Program-made: the position numbers and the translations under genes | Part shown: one piece after another, positions 11,748 to 24,110 of the stretch | Layout of the letters: every line of letters starts with the position of its first letter | How positions within the stretch are numbered: position 1 is the stretch's first letter | Notes under the pieces: model-generated | What the model was told of the DNA's origin: nothing | Database searches by the model: none | What the model saw: the letters and a program-made list of their open reading frames with translations, nothing else | Source of the DNA: Polymyxa betae | Taxonomy: Eukaryota; Endomyxa; Phytomyxea; Plasmodiophorida; Plasmodiophoridae | NCBI GenBank assembly: GCA_003693705.1 | Contig: RBZT01000594.1 | Coordinates: 332 to 64,331, forward strand | DNA length: 64,000 nucleotides | Direction of reading: 5' to 3'

Positions 11748-12032
11748 ATGAGATTGCCTCCAACACCCAACGATCTGTTCGTCGCCATGTTTTCCGAAGA
11801 TTCCAACGCAGAATCGGCCCCAGAAACAAAGCAAATGAAGGAGCAGGAAGCCAAGAACTCGGATCAGCCCGAGACTATCAATAACAGCTGCGATACAAAA
11901 CTGCCAAGCTCAGCAGAAGTACCTCAAGAAACAGCAGCTAGACAAACCAAACAGTTTGCCGAATTGAAGTTATTCTATAAAAAGCGCTTATCTGCATTCA
12001 AGCAAGTCTGCCCAGGAGAAAAGGACGAATAA
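11748..12032 (+). CDS. Small acidic hypothetical protein, 94 residues
   Basis: One exon from ATG 11748. The N-terminal half is Glu/Gln/Ser-rich and probably disordered; the C-terminal 25 residues (ELKLFYKKRLSAFKQVC) could form one basic amphipathic helix. No family recognised. It converges on the FHA-parvulin gene with only 55 bases between stops. Confidence 0.45.
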   Translation: MRLPPTPNDLFVAMFSEDSNAESAPETKQMKEQEAKNSDQPETINNSCDTKLPSSAEVPQETAARQTKQFAELKLFYKKRLSAFKQVCPGEKDE

Positions 12033-12087
12033 TCACAAAAATCAAGAAATACAATGAAAACTTTAAAGATATTACTCAATAAGAATA

Positions 12088-12966
12088 TTAAGCAGTCCTT
12101 TTGATAATATGAATACCGGAATCAGTTCGTACAGGCTCGCTCAGATCTCCAACTTGTAATGCGAATGTCGCCATCTCAAACGCCGGCTGCATCTTCCCGC
12201 GACCAAATCGGCCCAGATCGCCTGCATAGAAAGCCCTCAATCCACTCAATCGCCAATCAGATAACATCTCATACCGCCACGTGAATGGCTTGAACATTCG
12301 CTATGTTCTTTTGCGATATCCTCGAACGTGTCTTCACCATTAACAACACGCTGACGGAAACCTTTAATGATTTCGAGCGCTTCATCCTGAGTCCTGGTTA
12401 CAGTGTCCTGCTTCCAAGACGATGGACGTCGAGAGTCACGATGCTTCACCAGGATATGGCTCGCACGAACCGAATCAACTTCCTCGGCCGCCAATTTCCT
12501 CTTCTTCGCCCTAACAAAACTGAGAAAACCAATGATAGCGGAAAGTAAACACGAACTGTTGCTGTTGCTGTATACCATGCAATGACACAATATATTGACG
12601 AGTCGATTTCCCGAATGTAATAGCATCACCATCCTTCAACGTCTGAGGTTCATTGGGCGTCAATTTGACCCGGTTCAGACAGGTCCCAGATTCGGAATCT
12701 ACGACGGCATCAGCAGATCAGCCCCAGGGGCCAGTACCAGGATTCACACCTAGGTCGGAGATCTGTAGCTCGCCATCGCTGCCAATAGTGACGGCGGCGT
12801 GAGGGTCGGAGGCCGACGGATGGACCAGGACGATATCGGCCTGGTCGGAGCTGGCTCCGAACGTCGTGCATTGAGCGACACCGATGGCAATGTCCTTGTA
12901 AGGCTTGCCATCCCGCAAGACTTGCAGGACGGCATGCGGATGGCGACAATTGGTCGTGCTGGACAT
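12088..12966 (-). CDS. FHA domain fused to a parvulin-type peptidyl-prolyl isomerase
   Basis: Four exons (12966-12750, 12698-12557, 12510-12275, 12221-12088; introns 51, 46 and 53 nt) sum to 729 nt, 242 residues. Residues about 20-115 form an FHA phosphothreonine-binding domain: [30 protein letters not shown] and [10 protein letters not shown]. After a short Gln/Lys linker (QQQQQAKKRKL, which may act as a nuclear signal) comes a Pin1-like parvulin: ASHILVKH, then [19 protein letters not shown] and SGIHIIKR. The long alpha-1 insert of Pin1 with basic residues ([11 protein letters not shown]) is present, so pS/T-Pro substrates are likely. Kinetoplastids are known to have FHA-parvulins (Par42/Par45); usual Pin1 carries a WW domain instead. 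The gene's stop lies 55 bases from its convergent neighbour. Confidence 0.85.
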
Positions 12967-13280
12967 GACTCGGTGATCACGACGCAGTTCTGGTGATGAT
13001 GATCCCGGACGATGATGATAACATTGAATTAAGATAAAACACAAGTTGCTGAGTTTCAACAGATATTGTCGAGCAGTGTTAGATAGGAATATCTGAAAGC
13101 ATTTCTGAGGCTTCAGGAAGTTCAAACAATTAATACGAGCACAAGCGATGATCGATTGGCGCGCGAACAAGCGTTTTTGATTGTATCAAAGGAAAGTATA
13201 GAGCATAAACCCATTGGGTTGGGTGCTATCCTCGATGTATATTCAGGTATTATAGCAATATAATGAGCAGTAATAAGTCA

Positions 13281-13827
13281 TTATACCCGGTATGGATTCA
13301 TCTTTTGTTGATGACGCTCTGTACGCTTGCCAGCCTCGATCAGAGCCATGGACCCGCTAATCAGAACAGTTAAGAAAGCAGCAGCTGAAACCCCCGTCTT
13401 CACACTATTAGCTGCCAATATGTTCACTTAGAACCAGGATCTATTGAACTTCCAGCAAGCAAATACCATGAAGACCAATAACTGTTCCAGCAGCAGAACA
13501 AGCAGCAGCTTGAGAGATGAGATCACGAGGACCAGCTTGACGAGCATCTTGCACGAAATTCTTCGTGAATGCATAAGCAGCACCGGACGTAGCAAAGAGT
13601 ATTGACGATCGCCCTGCATGATACATTGTATTCTATACAGAACTTCAGAGCTGGCAGCCAACGCCAATACGAACGAGAATTGAGTCGACCTGAATGAAAG
13701 GAGCATGTCGACCAGGACGTCCAACAGGGACATCTGCCCAGATAGCCCTGAGCATGCCCATGACAGCCCCGAGACCAGCACCTAGAGCCCCGGTTCGTAT
13801 CGGCTCTATATTGGAATCGTGACCCAT
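13281..13827 (-). CDS. Tim17/Tim22/Tim23-family protein, NDUFA11-like
   Basis: Three exons (13827-13671, 13613-13467, 13411-13281; introns 57 and 55 nt) give 144 residues. Four short hydrophobic Gly/Ala helices are visible: TGALGAGLGAVMGMLRA, SILFATSGAAYAF, SQAAACSAAGTVIGLH and VSAAAFLTVLISGSMALI, the layout of the Tim17 superfamily. Length and helix spacing fit NDUFA11 (B14.7, about 141 residues), an accessory subunit in the membrane arm of mitochondrial complex I, better than Tim17 (about 170) or Tim22. Without an alignment I leave the exact member open. Function would be in the inner mitochondrial membrane. Confidence 0.65.
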
Positions 13828-13960
13828 CGTAAAGATGATGACCTTCTAAAGCCGAAAAGATCAAATCGCACTTTTCAAAGTTTGGCGCTCTCGTCATACA
13901 TAGTCATAGAGCATTATAAGATGATAATCTGTCTGTCGAATATTATGAGATGATAATCTG

Positions 13961-13980
13961 TCTCTCTCTCTCTCTCTCTC
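13961..13980. repeat. (TC)10 microsatellite with flanking 30-bp-offset duplication
   Basis: Ten TC units follow a short duplicated word: GATGATAATCTGTCT occurs at about 13920 and again at about 13950. The tract lies in the spacer downstream of the BACK-type gene, so it may be in its 3' untranslated region. Confidence 0.85.
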
Positions 13981-14134
13981 TTATATAATACTTCATTACA
14001 TGCAGTACAGACAGATAACATCTCTCTCAAAACTCCATAGCAGATGAACCCATATCCAGTGATGTCAATTGCTCTGTACTTGTGAATTTCGCCAGGCAAT
14101 TGAGGAGAATTGAATATGTTTTTTATTGCCATTT

Positions 14135-15141
14135 CTACAGCCTAAATTCTAGACGAAATTCGATCTGGATCTGATCGTCGACGACCAGATCCACAAAGGA
14201 ATTCCCCAGCTGGTGTATAGGGAAGACTGGAATCTCCTGAACGTCACCAAACCGATTCCATTCTGTATCTAGTTTACAGATTTAGAACATTGCTGAGACG
14301 CTCTATCACCCAATCCAACCATACCGTAGAGTGATTCTTTCGAACATGGTGGCAGGATGCGGATTCGGAGAGGGAAGGTGGTAGATGCTGGCCCAGATAG
14401 AAGACATAGGCGAAGTCGATAGAATCGTGGTGCAGAAGATTGATATGGATCAGGGAGTAGATGGGATTCCCATTGGTAGGTAGCCATATGAAACTGTTTT
14501 GAGCATTGATGGAATACACGATCTGGTATAGGTATGGCCATTTCTATTGACCGATATCGGGCTGGTTCAACTACAGCTGATGAGCTCAGACATTGCTGAG
14601 CTGATTGTTGAAGTTCAGCTGATAATCGATCTAATTGTATGGAGTCGAATGGAGTCCATCGTGCCCATTGAACAAATGGTAGGAAATATGATAGGTTGCG
14701 AGCTCTCTCAGCTTGATTGGCGATCCATCGCTGCAATGCAATTAGTATAGAAGATTCCCATTGAACGAATAAAAAGGGGGACTGAATGATTTCCAGCAGA
14801 TCATGTTTGCCTAGCTGTATGAAATCATCTTCTTCAACAATAACGTCGAATAGCTGTGCTATGTGCTTGATCATCTTATCTACATCTTCACCAATACATG
14901 AATACATCGCGAAAGCGATCAATAAGCTCCCCTGACATTCTGGCTTCTGAACAAATTCCAGCAAAAACTTGCAGAATTCCGCTTGTGATCGTGTTGAATT
15001 TAGCAGATCCTGGATAATGGTTTCTTGCTGCAGTATTGGAACCTGATCAGGTAATTGCAGCCATTGCTGAATCAATTGACGGCTTCGTGGACCTGAGAAT
15101 AAACGATGCAGATAGAGTGAACGTGCCCTTGTTGAAACCAT
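14135..15141 (-). CDS. BACK-domain-like protein (BTB/kelch adaptor type)
   Basis: Three exons (15141-14575, 14522-14289, 14236-14135; both introns 52 nt) sum to 903 nt, 300 residues. The middle part reads as the BACK helical domain of BTB adaptors of cullin-3 ligases: DLLEIIQSPFL, then ESSILIALQRWIANQAERA and LPFVQWARW. The N-terminal 90 residues may be a diverged BTB fold but lack its clear signature. The C-terminal 110 residues are beta-rich (FIWLPTNGNP, FAYVFYLG, VDLVVDDQIQIEFRLEF) and could be a MATH/TRAF- or jelly-roll-like substrate module. The unspliced frame beyond 14522 is much less protein-like, which supports the intron. Role as an E3 adaptor is inference. Confidence 0.6.
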
Positions 15142-15671
15142 CAAACGAATAAGAGATAACTTAGTGGGTACGTCATTGAAGATACAGTTTCAGGGTCACG
15201 TGATCTGACAACATTCTTATCTATGACCTTTCATCATTTTCAAACAATCGGTTGTGGATGCTCCTAACCTGCCTGACAGTTGCTCTGATCGTTTATTTCA
15301 ATTTGCGGTTAAGACTAATGTGATTGGAAGAAGGCTGACAAGCATGAAATCCTGGCACCCGCGTCTTCGCTCGTTTTACCATAATGATTTGTAATAATCT
15401 GAACCAATTGAATTCGGGTCATCGAATTACTGGTTAATGAAAGCAGAAGCCAAAGAGGATGAATAACGCTAAGCAAGGCGATTATAATGATATAGAAACA
15501 CACCAAATGAATCTTAATTGCATTTAGACACTCAATGAAAACTGGCATTCAATGTTCAGCGGTCGTCGCTGGAACTGCAATGTATTGTCTAACATAGCAA
15601 AGGATTTATTACCCATTGATCGTCAGCTATTCCGATATTTAGCAATCCCTTCGCTTTGGTCACACTTCAAC
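15142..15671. other. 530-base spacer, no gene supported
   Basis: A plus-strand open frame (15552-15917) enters this region but overlaps the better supported minus-strand gene at 15672 onward. Nothing else stands out. Confidence 0.45.
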
Positions 15672-16655
15672 CTAATGGAAAACTGCAAAGCGAATTGTGG
15701 TTGGGGTATTCTCAGACCGATTGATCAGGCTCTCGGCATCACTCCGGTCGCTGATTTTCTGGCAGAGTTGCAATCGCTACCTAACTGTCTGGTGCCTAGA
15801 TGCAATGATGGCATCAAACATTCTAACATCAGCGATCTGGAATGTTTGGAATCCCTGCGGTTTCCATTTGTGGTGTCGTCTATAGACAGCTGCCTTCTGT
15901 TTTGTACAATATCCTGAACCTAGATTGAACTGGATTCGACGTCCGGTAGTTTGGTGATATTTGTCAACAAGCGGCGTAACGTTTGGCAATTGAGCATGAA
16001 GAAACAAGATTGAACAATCCAGTGTTGGGCCTGGAAGGATAGTTGTAGATGCAAGATCGGCATAAACAACGTCGAATCCGTTTCTTCCATTCCTCAACCA
16101 TACATTATGCCCGAATACGGTGATAATTTCTTCCGCTTTTGATCGATGTTTGAGGATTTCAGAATTAGAGGCTCTATTACGGTTTCTCGTCGCGGTCCTT
16201 CCAAATAGCTGTTCGGGGCAAAACAGGTTTGAGTTGGAGTGCAGCAGCCGGAGGAACGCGTGTATACAATGTGCTGATTCTTTCGTACATCCAACTCAGC
16301 TACATAGTTTCTTTCGGATCGTTTCTCGCGAGATTATCCACAAAAGAAGTGTATAAAACCGCAAGCTAGTATCGATGGCATTTGTGTAAACATTGCCTGA
16401 ATCCTCGGCGATAACAGTTTTGCAAGGATCATTCTCGTGTGCAAACCCGACGAGCTCTGGGTCGCGAAGTTTGGGAAAGGGGCCGCGGATTGTCAGCCGA
16501 TGATTGCATCAGCCTTCGCCTTGCATTGCTGCAAGCAATCCCGTGTCGGGTCTTTCATCGTCGCCACAACAATAGGAATTCAATCTTCTTTTGGGTTTGT
16601 GCCTTTCTTCAGTATGCGATTGCAACCTGTGATGGTCACATGTCATGTACAGAGA
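15672..16655 (-). CDS. Unknown multi-exon protein, 5' exon unresolved
   Basis: Good coding sequence can be chained from about 16500 down to the stop at 15672-15674 across introns of roughly 49, 59 and 69 nt: a segment with DPELVGFAHENDP, one with NYVAELDVRKNQHI, one with RSKAEEIITVFGHNVW and DVVYADLASTTILPGP, and a C-terminus rich in Asp/Ser. An ATG at about 16651 begins a plausible first exon, but a TGA separates it from the next exon and no usual donor removes it, so the start is uncertain. No family is recognised. The C-terminal exon and the opposite plus-strand frame compete; the minus strand chains through several introns and is preferred. Confidence 0.45.
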
Positions 16656-16783
16656 CAGCGAAGATCTAAGTGAGAGACTGTTAAGAGATAGACATCAGAT
16701 AGATAGCGCGCGCTTTTTCAAATTCTCTTTCGTTTTTGCACATTTCTGAAACTTTCGGTTGGCTGATCTATAGCTGGCCGGCG

Positions 16784-19700
16784 ATGTTCTCCCCGATACA
16801 CACCGGGTCTCGTTTAGTTCGTCGTCGTCAATCTGCTTCGTACCAAATCCGGAATCTAGGATCTGCATGCCGCTGACATGTCCTTAGGGATGATGAGAAC
16901 GATGACGAACCATCGCACCAGCCATCGTCGTTAATACGTCGTTTAATGTTTACAACACAAAGTTGTATGACTCCAGGACGGGCATTGAAAAGGCCAAATT
17001 CACGTTCTGAATCGGTTAAGGTAACCAGCTGAGGGCTACACGCCTAATGAGTAATACGATCGGCAGGTTTATTTAAGGATTCGACCGAACGATAATCAGA
17101 ATATAGACGTGAAAGATAACGAGTCTTTGTGTATGAGACATCCTCAAACGGGAACTGTTAACACATACAGATTCAGTCGTGTTTTCGACGCAAATACGTC
17201 GCAATCGACATTATTCCTTGAGACCACAGCACCTCTTGTTGATTCTTTATTCCAAGGTTATAACGCCTTGATATTCGCATATGGAATCACGAATTCGGGC
17301 AAGACATATTCCAGTATGAAGCAAGTCATATATGAGATCCTTGCACCATTGATGTTCTGATAGTTCTGGGCAATCAATCAGATCCTGGCATCCTTCCTCG
17401 AACTACAAAATACTTATTCAATTCGATCGCAAAGTCGAGTATGGATCAGATTTCAATTAAGGGGATTTCTGATGGCTCAATTCTATCCATAGATCAAGCT
17501 ATTGATGTATATGCCAGCTATTTAGAGGTCCATAATGATATCTTGATCGACTTACTGCCAGGAGAGGAGAAATCGAAACCATTGTCTCTAATCGCCAACA
17601 AAACAGGGCATGTCTTTGTCAAGTAATGTTGTATTGTTTATCTAACAGTCAGCCTGACAATTTATTGTCAGAGGACTTCGAGAGGTGAAGATTGAAAGCG
17701 AAGCAGATGCCGAGCTAGTCATTAATGAAGGGACTCGTCATCGGAAATGTGCCCAGACTGCTTTAAACACGTCCAGCAGTCGTTCGCATGCTGTAATTAC
17801 CGTTGATTTCCCAACTTACTTCAACTTAATTCTTTAAAGCTATTCTCGCTGAAGCTGGTCCGAGCTGGAACCAACAAAGATACTGATGGCATCATCAGCA
17901 AGCTCTGCATCGTCGATTTAGCAGGAGCTGTAGAGATACCGATTTTGATTTTCTTTCGTGATTTAAAGCAATGAAAAATAGGAACGAACGTCGCGTGCGA
18001 AGAACGTTGATGAACAGCGATGCCGAGAGACAAATAATATCAACAAGTCTTTGATGCAGTTGGGACGATGTTTAGAAGTGGTACGTTGGAATCAGCAACA
18101 TTCTGATTGTAAGGTGAGTAATGAGAGTCATGACGCAAAATTCGTTAATGAGAGAGTGACTGCTGTTATCAGGCGCGCCCTGTTCCAGTAAGCAGATCGT
18201 GTCTAAGTTCAATGACACGTTTAACATAAACTTAGTGGAGGGACTCCAAAATCTCCCGCCTGTTCAAAGATTATTTAGTCGGTGGCTGGGGTCGAGCTGT
18301 TATGGTTGCAACTGTCAATCCCGATCCAGTCGACCATGACGAAACCTGTCATGCGCTGAAGTTCGCTGCTTTGGCAAGTGAAGTTGAGAGCATCTCGAAA
18401 GTGCCATAGCCAATATGCAGTCATCTAATTATATCTGAGACTTTTATGACAGGTTGATCATGGTCAGGCTCAGACGCAGAGTGACGAAGGTCGAGAGAGT
18501 TCCGAAGATTGTCCAGATCGAGAAGAGGAGCTACTTGAGGAGATCTACCATCTCAAATTGCAACTTCTCGATTGCGAACGACGGTGAGCTGTCACATTTA
18601 AACTTTAAATCATTTTTGATTGAGACTGTGGCAGTCGCTGTGCAATTGAGGCTGAAACTCGAAATGCTGTATGCAACGAGCTGCAACTGCAGGCTCAAAG
18701 AAGAGAAGCAGAATTTCGAGCTCAGCTGGAAGAGACAGAAGAATGTGCTCGCGCTCGTGCTGAGAAGCGCTTTGAGATGTGGAAAAGACGAATGATCACC
18801 GAATCCGGTTCTGCTATTGATATTGAAGGGGCCATCCAAGTTGCTAAGCAGAAGGTAATTTTGTTAAGGGGGATGGATGTTGTAGTATCTAACACATTTC
18901 AGGCCGAGGAAGATGCTGAAAGAAAATTTTCAAAGCTTCACAATGAATATATGGCTAATCAAGCGAACCTTAATGAAATTCAGCGTCGTTACGAGGAGCT
19001 TCAGAATCAATTCATCGTGATTCGCAATGAACGCGATGCAGCCGTGCAGTTTCGAGTCACTCATGAAAATGTGATAAACAATGCTCAATCGCATGTCGAA
19101 GAGCTCATGGACAAACTCGACGTGGCCCTTAAAGACATCGCTGAACGGAATGTATCTAGTCTGAGACATGCGCATCTAGAGCTCTGACATCTCCTAACCA
19201 GGCTGCTTTCGAAGAGCAAAAACGTATTATTGCATCTTCTAAGCAGACTATCAACAGTCTTAAACAACAGAAGGCAGAGCTTGAGTCCTCGTGTCAAGAG
19301 GCTGAGCGAAAAGCCGCCGATGCAGAGAAAAAGGAAGCCAGTTTGAAGAAACGTTCTGAAGTCAACCTAAACAAGGTCGTCGCCACCGAGCATGCTTTTA
19401 TCACGTTTTCATTATCCATTTAGGCCACCGCTTTACAGAAGAAGATCACATCCTTGACATTGACTGTCGAAAAACTTGAGCAAGAGGTAAGCCTTGATTT
19501 GTACCCATTTCATCTGACATGACCTTTATTATAGCTTTCTGAAAAAACAGCTTCTACGAGCGATTTTATGGAATCTAAAGATGAATTGGAGTCGATGACC
19601 TCTGAGCTGAAGTCTCAGCTTGACAAGGCTCGTTCAACAGAATCTGGATTGCTTGACGATATCAAGAGACTACAAGATGAGATCCAGGTGAGGCCGACAA

Positions 19701-22700
19701 ACAGAATGCAACCTCATCAGGAATACTGACAATATGCAGATGCGCTCACATAAACAAGCTGAACTGGAAAAGACTGTCTCGAATCTGGCCAGCCTCTCAG
19801 CGAGTCAAGGTACGCCTACCTGACTTCTGCAATCGTGCATTTCCGAGTCCAGTTCCTATAGGCGAAATGACGGCTCGTCTTGGCAAAGAAAATGATGTAT
19901 TAAGACAGAAATTCACTGAGTTTGAATATGAATCACAGAAAGGAGCTGACTGCCTGAGAGCCGCTCTGCGAAAGTTGCAGGTACGACTTACCTGTTTACT
20001 AGCCTTAATCAACTCACGATCATTCAGGAATCTCACTGTGATTGCGAGTTAAAGCTATCTGTAATAATTCGTTTTAGCTGGTTCACGAGTTTGACTTCGT
20101 TCAGGTCATCAACAAAGAGAAAGACGATTTATTCATTCAGCTCACAGAATTACAGGTTCTATTTTGTTGATTTCATTATCTGTCAAAAAGTCTAATGTCT
20201 TTTTAGGAAGAAAAGCATGGCATTAATCTTCATAATACGAAACTGTTCGAAGATATGACTCTCCAACGTCAGAAGCTTGAACAGGATGTTGCTTCTCTAT
20301 TGGTGAAATTGATATTGGCGATACATGTCTGTCTGCTTATGATCTGGTAGGGAGTCAAAAGAGAAAATTCTGAATTGATGCAAAAGATTGAGCAACTTGA
20401 AGTATCACAATGCGTTATAACACATTTCGTAATATCAACGATGCTGTTTTTAGAACGATTTGAAGGTTGATCAGGAGCAGCTCAGTCGACTAGCAGAACT
20501 TGAGTCCTCTTGTGCGGAACTCGAATCTTCTTGTGCAGAACTCCAGGTTTATACTGTCGAAGCTTTCAAGTGCTTATCCTAACAGTATATTTGCAGAACC
20601 TTCAAGAGGAAAACCGTTCATTGAAAGATGAAGTGGCCAGGTTGCAAAAATTGAAGACACGGGAGTTGAAAGAACTGCAAAAAAAGATTAATCAACTTGA
20701 ATCCGCTGCAAAGAAACAAGAAGTAAACTCTTTGCTGTTGTCAATTTAAGTTTGAAAATATTTCAGGGAAAAATCGAAAAGGAGAAGCTGTCGCTACAGC
20801 GGTCGCTCAGTGCTCTTGATTCCGATAATACGAAGGTTTAGCCGATTTCTTACTGTTTAATTCAACCGGTGACTGTTGTCGAAGGCGGAGGCAGAAATTT
20901 CCAAGTTGAAATCTGAATTAGAAGACGCTTTACTAAAGGTTAAGGTTGGTGATTAATGGTTATGTTATGATACGATTACGATCTATGCACAGAGTTTAGA
21001 ATCAGAGCGACACAATCTGCACAGTCGCATTAATGCTCTGAAAGTCGATGCGGATGTATGACTCTCACTGTCAAAACGACGGACCTCTAACCTGCTATGA
21101 TACAGGAGAACGAGAAACTTGTTAAACGCCTGGATCAGACAATCTCAACTTTGCAAGCTGAACTGGAACACTCTAAAAAGGTATTTCGCGCAAAACCGCG
21201 TTTATTGAATCTTTTGGGCTAAGTGAACTTCTCAGGAGATTGCCACGAAGTGCCAGGTGCGTCTGAGCTATGTGATTCCGATTCATGTTGAGTTCATACC
21301 CGTAGGATATGGATATGTCTAAGTCTGTGATGCAGTCTGAATTTAACGAGCTCTTTTCGGAGCTGAAATCCCACAAGGTAACCTAACGCTGCTCCAGTCT
21401 AAGCCAAATCATCAAGCAATTCACTTTAGGATAAAGAAGAAACCTTATCGGCGCAACTTGCTGCTATTTCTGAAGATGAGGATGTATGCTGGTACTGCAA
21501 CTACTGCTTACGAATCACTCACGCTCGCTCTTGCAGAAACTAGAGGCCGACGCTGTTGCCATCAATGCCCGAAATAAGGTTCATTAGTCTCCTTCAATCT
21601 CATCAGTTTTTCTAAGTGACGTTAGGAGCTTCAGCAAAAAGTAGAAGATCTTCATACAAAACTGGAAGTATCGCAAAGCGATGTGGCGGAGAAGGAGGTC
21701 TAAATGTGGTTTTGAACGATAATTCCTGCCTCATTGTTTCGCAGAACCTTGCGAAAGAAGTTAAGCTTCTGCAAAAGAAGGTAGCATCGCTTGAATCTCA
21801 ACTCAACAAGAAGCCGGTAAGGCACTCTTTTTCTTAAACCCTTCTCTCTCAGTTCTATCAAACAGCGAGTCACAAAAGAGAAGGCAGCATTGCAAGATCG
21901 CATTTCACAGCTAGAGATTGAGGCAGCCAAATACGCTGTATGGCATGTTTGCCTCTTCAAATTGGATTTGATGAATGTGCGCAGGATGCTCAGGAAGAAA
22001 TTCAGCAACTTCAGCAACAAATATCAGAGCTTAAATCTAAAGAGGAGGCACTCAGCCAGCTCACCAAGGACAACGAGACTTTACTGCAACGAATTCAAGA
22101 ATTCGAAACTGCTGCGGAGAGACGTCAGGTATCTGGCCGTCCATCGAAGAACTGCAGCTGCTGACTTTTTGGTTGAAGCGAATCGAACTTGAGAAACAAG
22201 CGCTTCAAAAACGAATCGCTGAGCTGGAATCCACTGAAATTGATGTGGGGGTTTTGTATTGTTGATTCAATTCGTTCTTATTTTTTTTTTCAGAATCTAT
22301 CAATGAACCCTGTGGATACAGCAGCAATAGGCGGTCCTGTACCTGCTGATGATATGAGTCTATCAGCACCGCCATCCTCTTGCAAGAAGCCCGTCTTTGC
22401 TGATAAATCCAACCGACCTCGAGAAATTGTCAAGGCAACTAAAGTAATTTCGCATTTTTGGGTGTTGTTCTGTTACTCTGACACAATTGCAGATAATCTC
22501 AGCGGCAGACCAGGAGAATGCGGCTCCAAGAACGTTCGGAAAGAGGAGCCGGGCGGTTCTAGAAGCAAACCTGAAGTGGTCCAGTATATTAACCAGTGAT
22601 CCATTTGATGTAGGCTTGACATCGAAGTAGTAAGTTATCAAATAGTAAATGATATATGTAGGATATCGCCAAGAAAGACCCAGAGCCGGAACTGAAACGG

Positions 22701-22778
22701 AAATCGACAAGGAAGCCAGCTAAAGAGAAGACTAGCCCAGTAGCGGCGACTCGACGAAGTACAAGAAGTGGGCGATAA
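16784..22778 (+). CDS. Kinesin motor protein of the kinesin-6 type with long coiled-coil tail
   Basis: From ATG 16784 the exons chain through about forty introns of 40-60 nt to the stop at 22776-22778, about 1300-1350 residues. The motor begins with VYLRIRPND; the P-loop reads YGITNSGKTYS, the GxTNSGKT form of KIF20-type kinesin-6; switch I is NTSSSRSHA, switch II is DLAGAER (Ala replaces the usual Ser), and WRDSKISRLFKDYL closes the domain near residue 480. An extended loop before switch I (about 17440-17700) also fits kinesin-6. The tail is heptad-rich from about 18480 to 22240, then basic and Pro/Ser-rich, ending TRRSTRSGR. Kinesin-6 motors act in the spindle midzone and cytokinesis. Donors and acceptors in the tail were read approximately. 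Confidence 0.82.
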
Positions 22779-22853
22779 TATTGTGTGTATATAATAATAT
22801 AGACTATATCTAGATAATAGCTACAGTATTTGCTGAAATAAAGATAATGCTAA

Positions 22854-23944
22854 TTAGAGTTGAAATGGGTCCTGATCTTGAACCTGAGGACAAATTGTGA
22901 ATTCAATCCAATTCTTAATATGATTATGTTCTGATCCACGTATAGAATGTTGCAGAAGAAGCATACCCTGGGAATTCATTCGAATATTGGTTTGTTCGGC
23001 CATGCACAAGGCCTTCATTGTAGGACGTATCAACTACACATCCGCATCATCAGCGAATCGTTATGAAATGATCCAGAATCACTCTTACGTGAATGGAATA
23101 TTGGAATGTTGCTTGTTTCTCACAAGACAATACTGGGAATATATCAGGTTCATTGGGCAATACGAACTATATGTAATCTCATTAGAATGCCACAAGATCA
23201 GTAATCTCATACTGACCTCACAACGAGCAAATACGCTGATGGATGTGAACTTCACATGTGGATATGTCGGTGACATTTGTATCTCGATAGATTGGGATCC
23301 CGGGACGTCCATCTCCAACAGCGCATCACGAAGATAACACGACTAGACAGCGATAACTCAAGGCTTGATCGCGAGCGTAATACAAACAAATACTTTGACA
23401 ATAGCCCGATTGATAATCGTACAGCTTCGGAAACTGAAATCGGTGACCGGGACAGGTTCCAATGTGTTGATCTTACATTCGGTGACGACGCCCTGATCCT
23501 CCAATCTAATAACAGTCTTAGCTGCGATCTCTACTAAGAGAAGTTGTGATACAGAAATACAAGCGGATGTCCATGTCCTGTATATGCCATCTCAATATTT
23601 ACGGATTTATCAGTAAATATGGTCAAACATCGATGTATGAGAGAGAGATTCACACGAATCTCACATGTCTCATTCACTTCATAATCATCGAGTAATTCCT
23701 TCTTCAGATACGCTCTCACCTTCATCCATATTAGCCAATCTCGTAATAATCCATTGAATCTCTGCACCTGAACAGATTTAACCCGATCGACAACGATACG
23801 AATGCCGGCCTGATTGAAGAGCAGGATCCCGATCGCATCCTTCTTCTCGAACAGAAGCGCGGCGATGATCGACGCAAGAGCAGTCGAAGACGTCATCTTA
23901 AACGAGACGATCGCCACTTGGTCATCTTCCTGATCGGAACTCAT
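22854..23944 (-). CDS. RAD1: RAD1, subunit of the 9-1-1 DNA damage checkpoint clamp
   Basis: Exon 1 runs from ATG 23944 to 23561, then a 44-nt intron, an exon from 23516, a 51-nt intron, and further exons to the stop at 22854-22856. The order of segments follows human RAD1: AIGILLFNQAGIRIVVD, YLKKELLDDYEV, YTGHGHPL joined by splicing to IRLEDQGVVTECKINTLEP, then SCYLRDALLEMD and IQMSPTYPHVKF, and the C-terminal MNSQGMLLLQH with IEFTICP. RAD1 forms a PCNA-like ring with RAD9 and HUS1 that loads at damaged DNA and activates ATR. The stop lies 75 bases from the convergent kinesin stop. The third-last intron acceptor is not fully fixed. Confidence 0.8.
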
Positions 23945-24110
23945 TCCACAGCAATCACCATTCCATTTGGAAATAACGTTTTGTGTATAAGAAAAAACCA
24001 AGAATTCAATTTTGTACGCAACTTTTCGGATTTGCAGTTGTCTTGGACTTTTTTGCAAACATCTTTTTACTCAAATCTCAGCGCACTTTCTTCATTCAAA
24101 ACGATTTTTT

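Noticed and set aside
13914-14132. 72-codon minus-strand gene
   Set aside because: Starts right after the stop of the BACK-type gene, runs through the TC repeat and probably lies in its 3' untranslated region.
15552-15917. 121-codon plus-strand gene, weakly F-box-like
   Set aside because: Overlaps minus-strand exons that chain through several introns with coherent protein; the F-box likeness is only a few residues.
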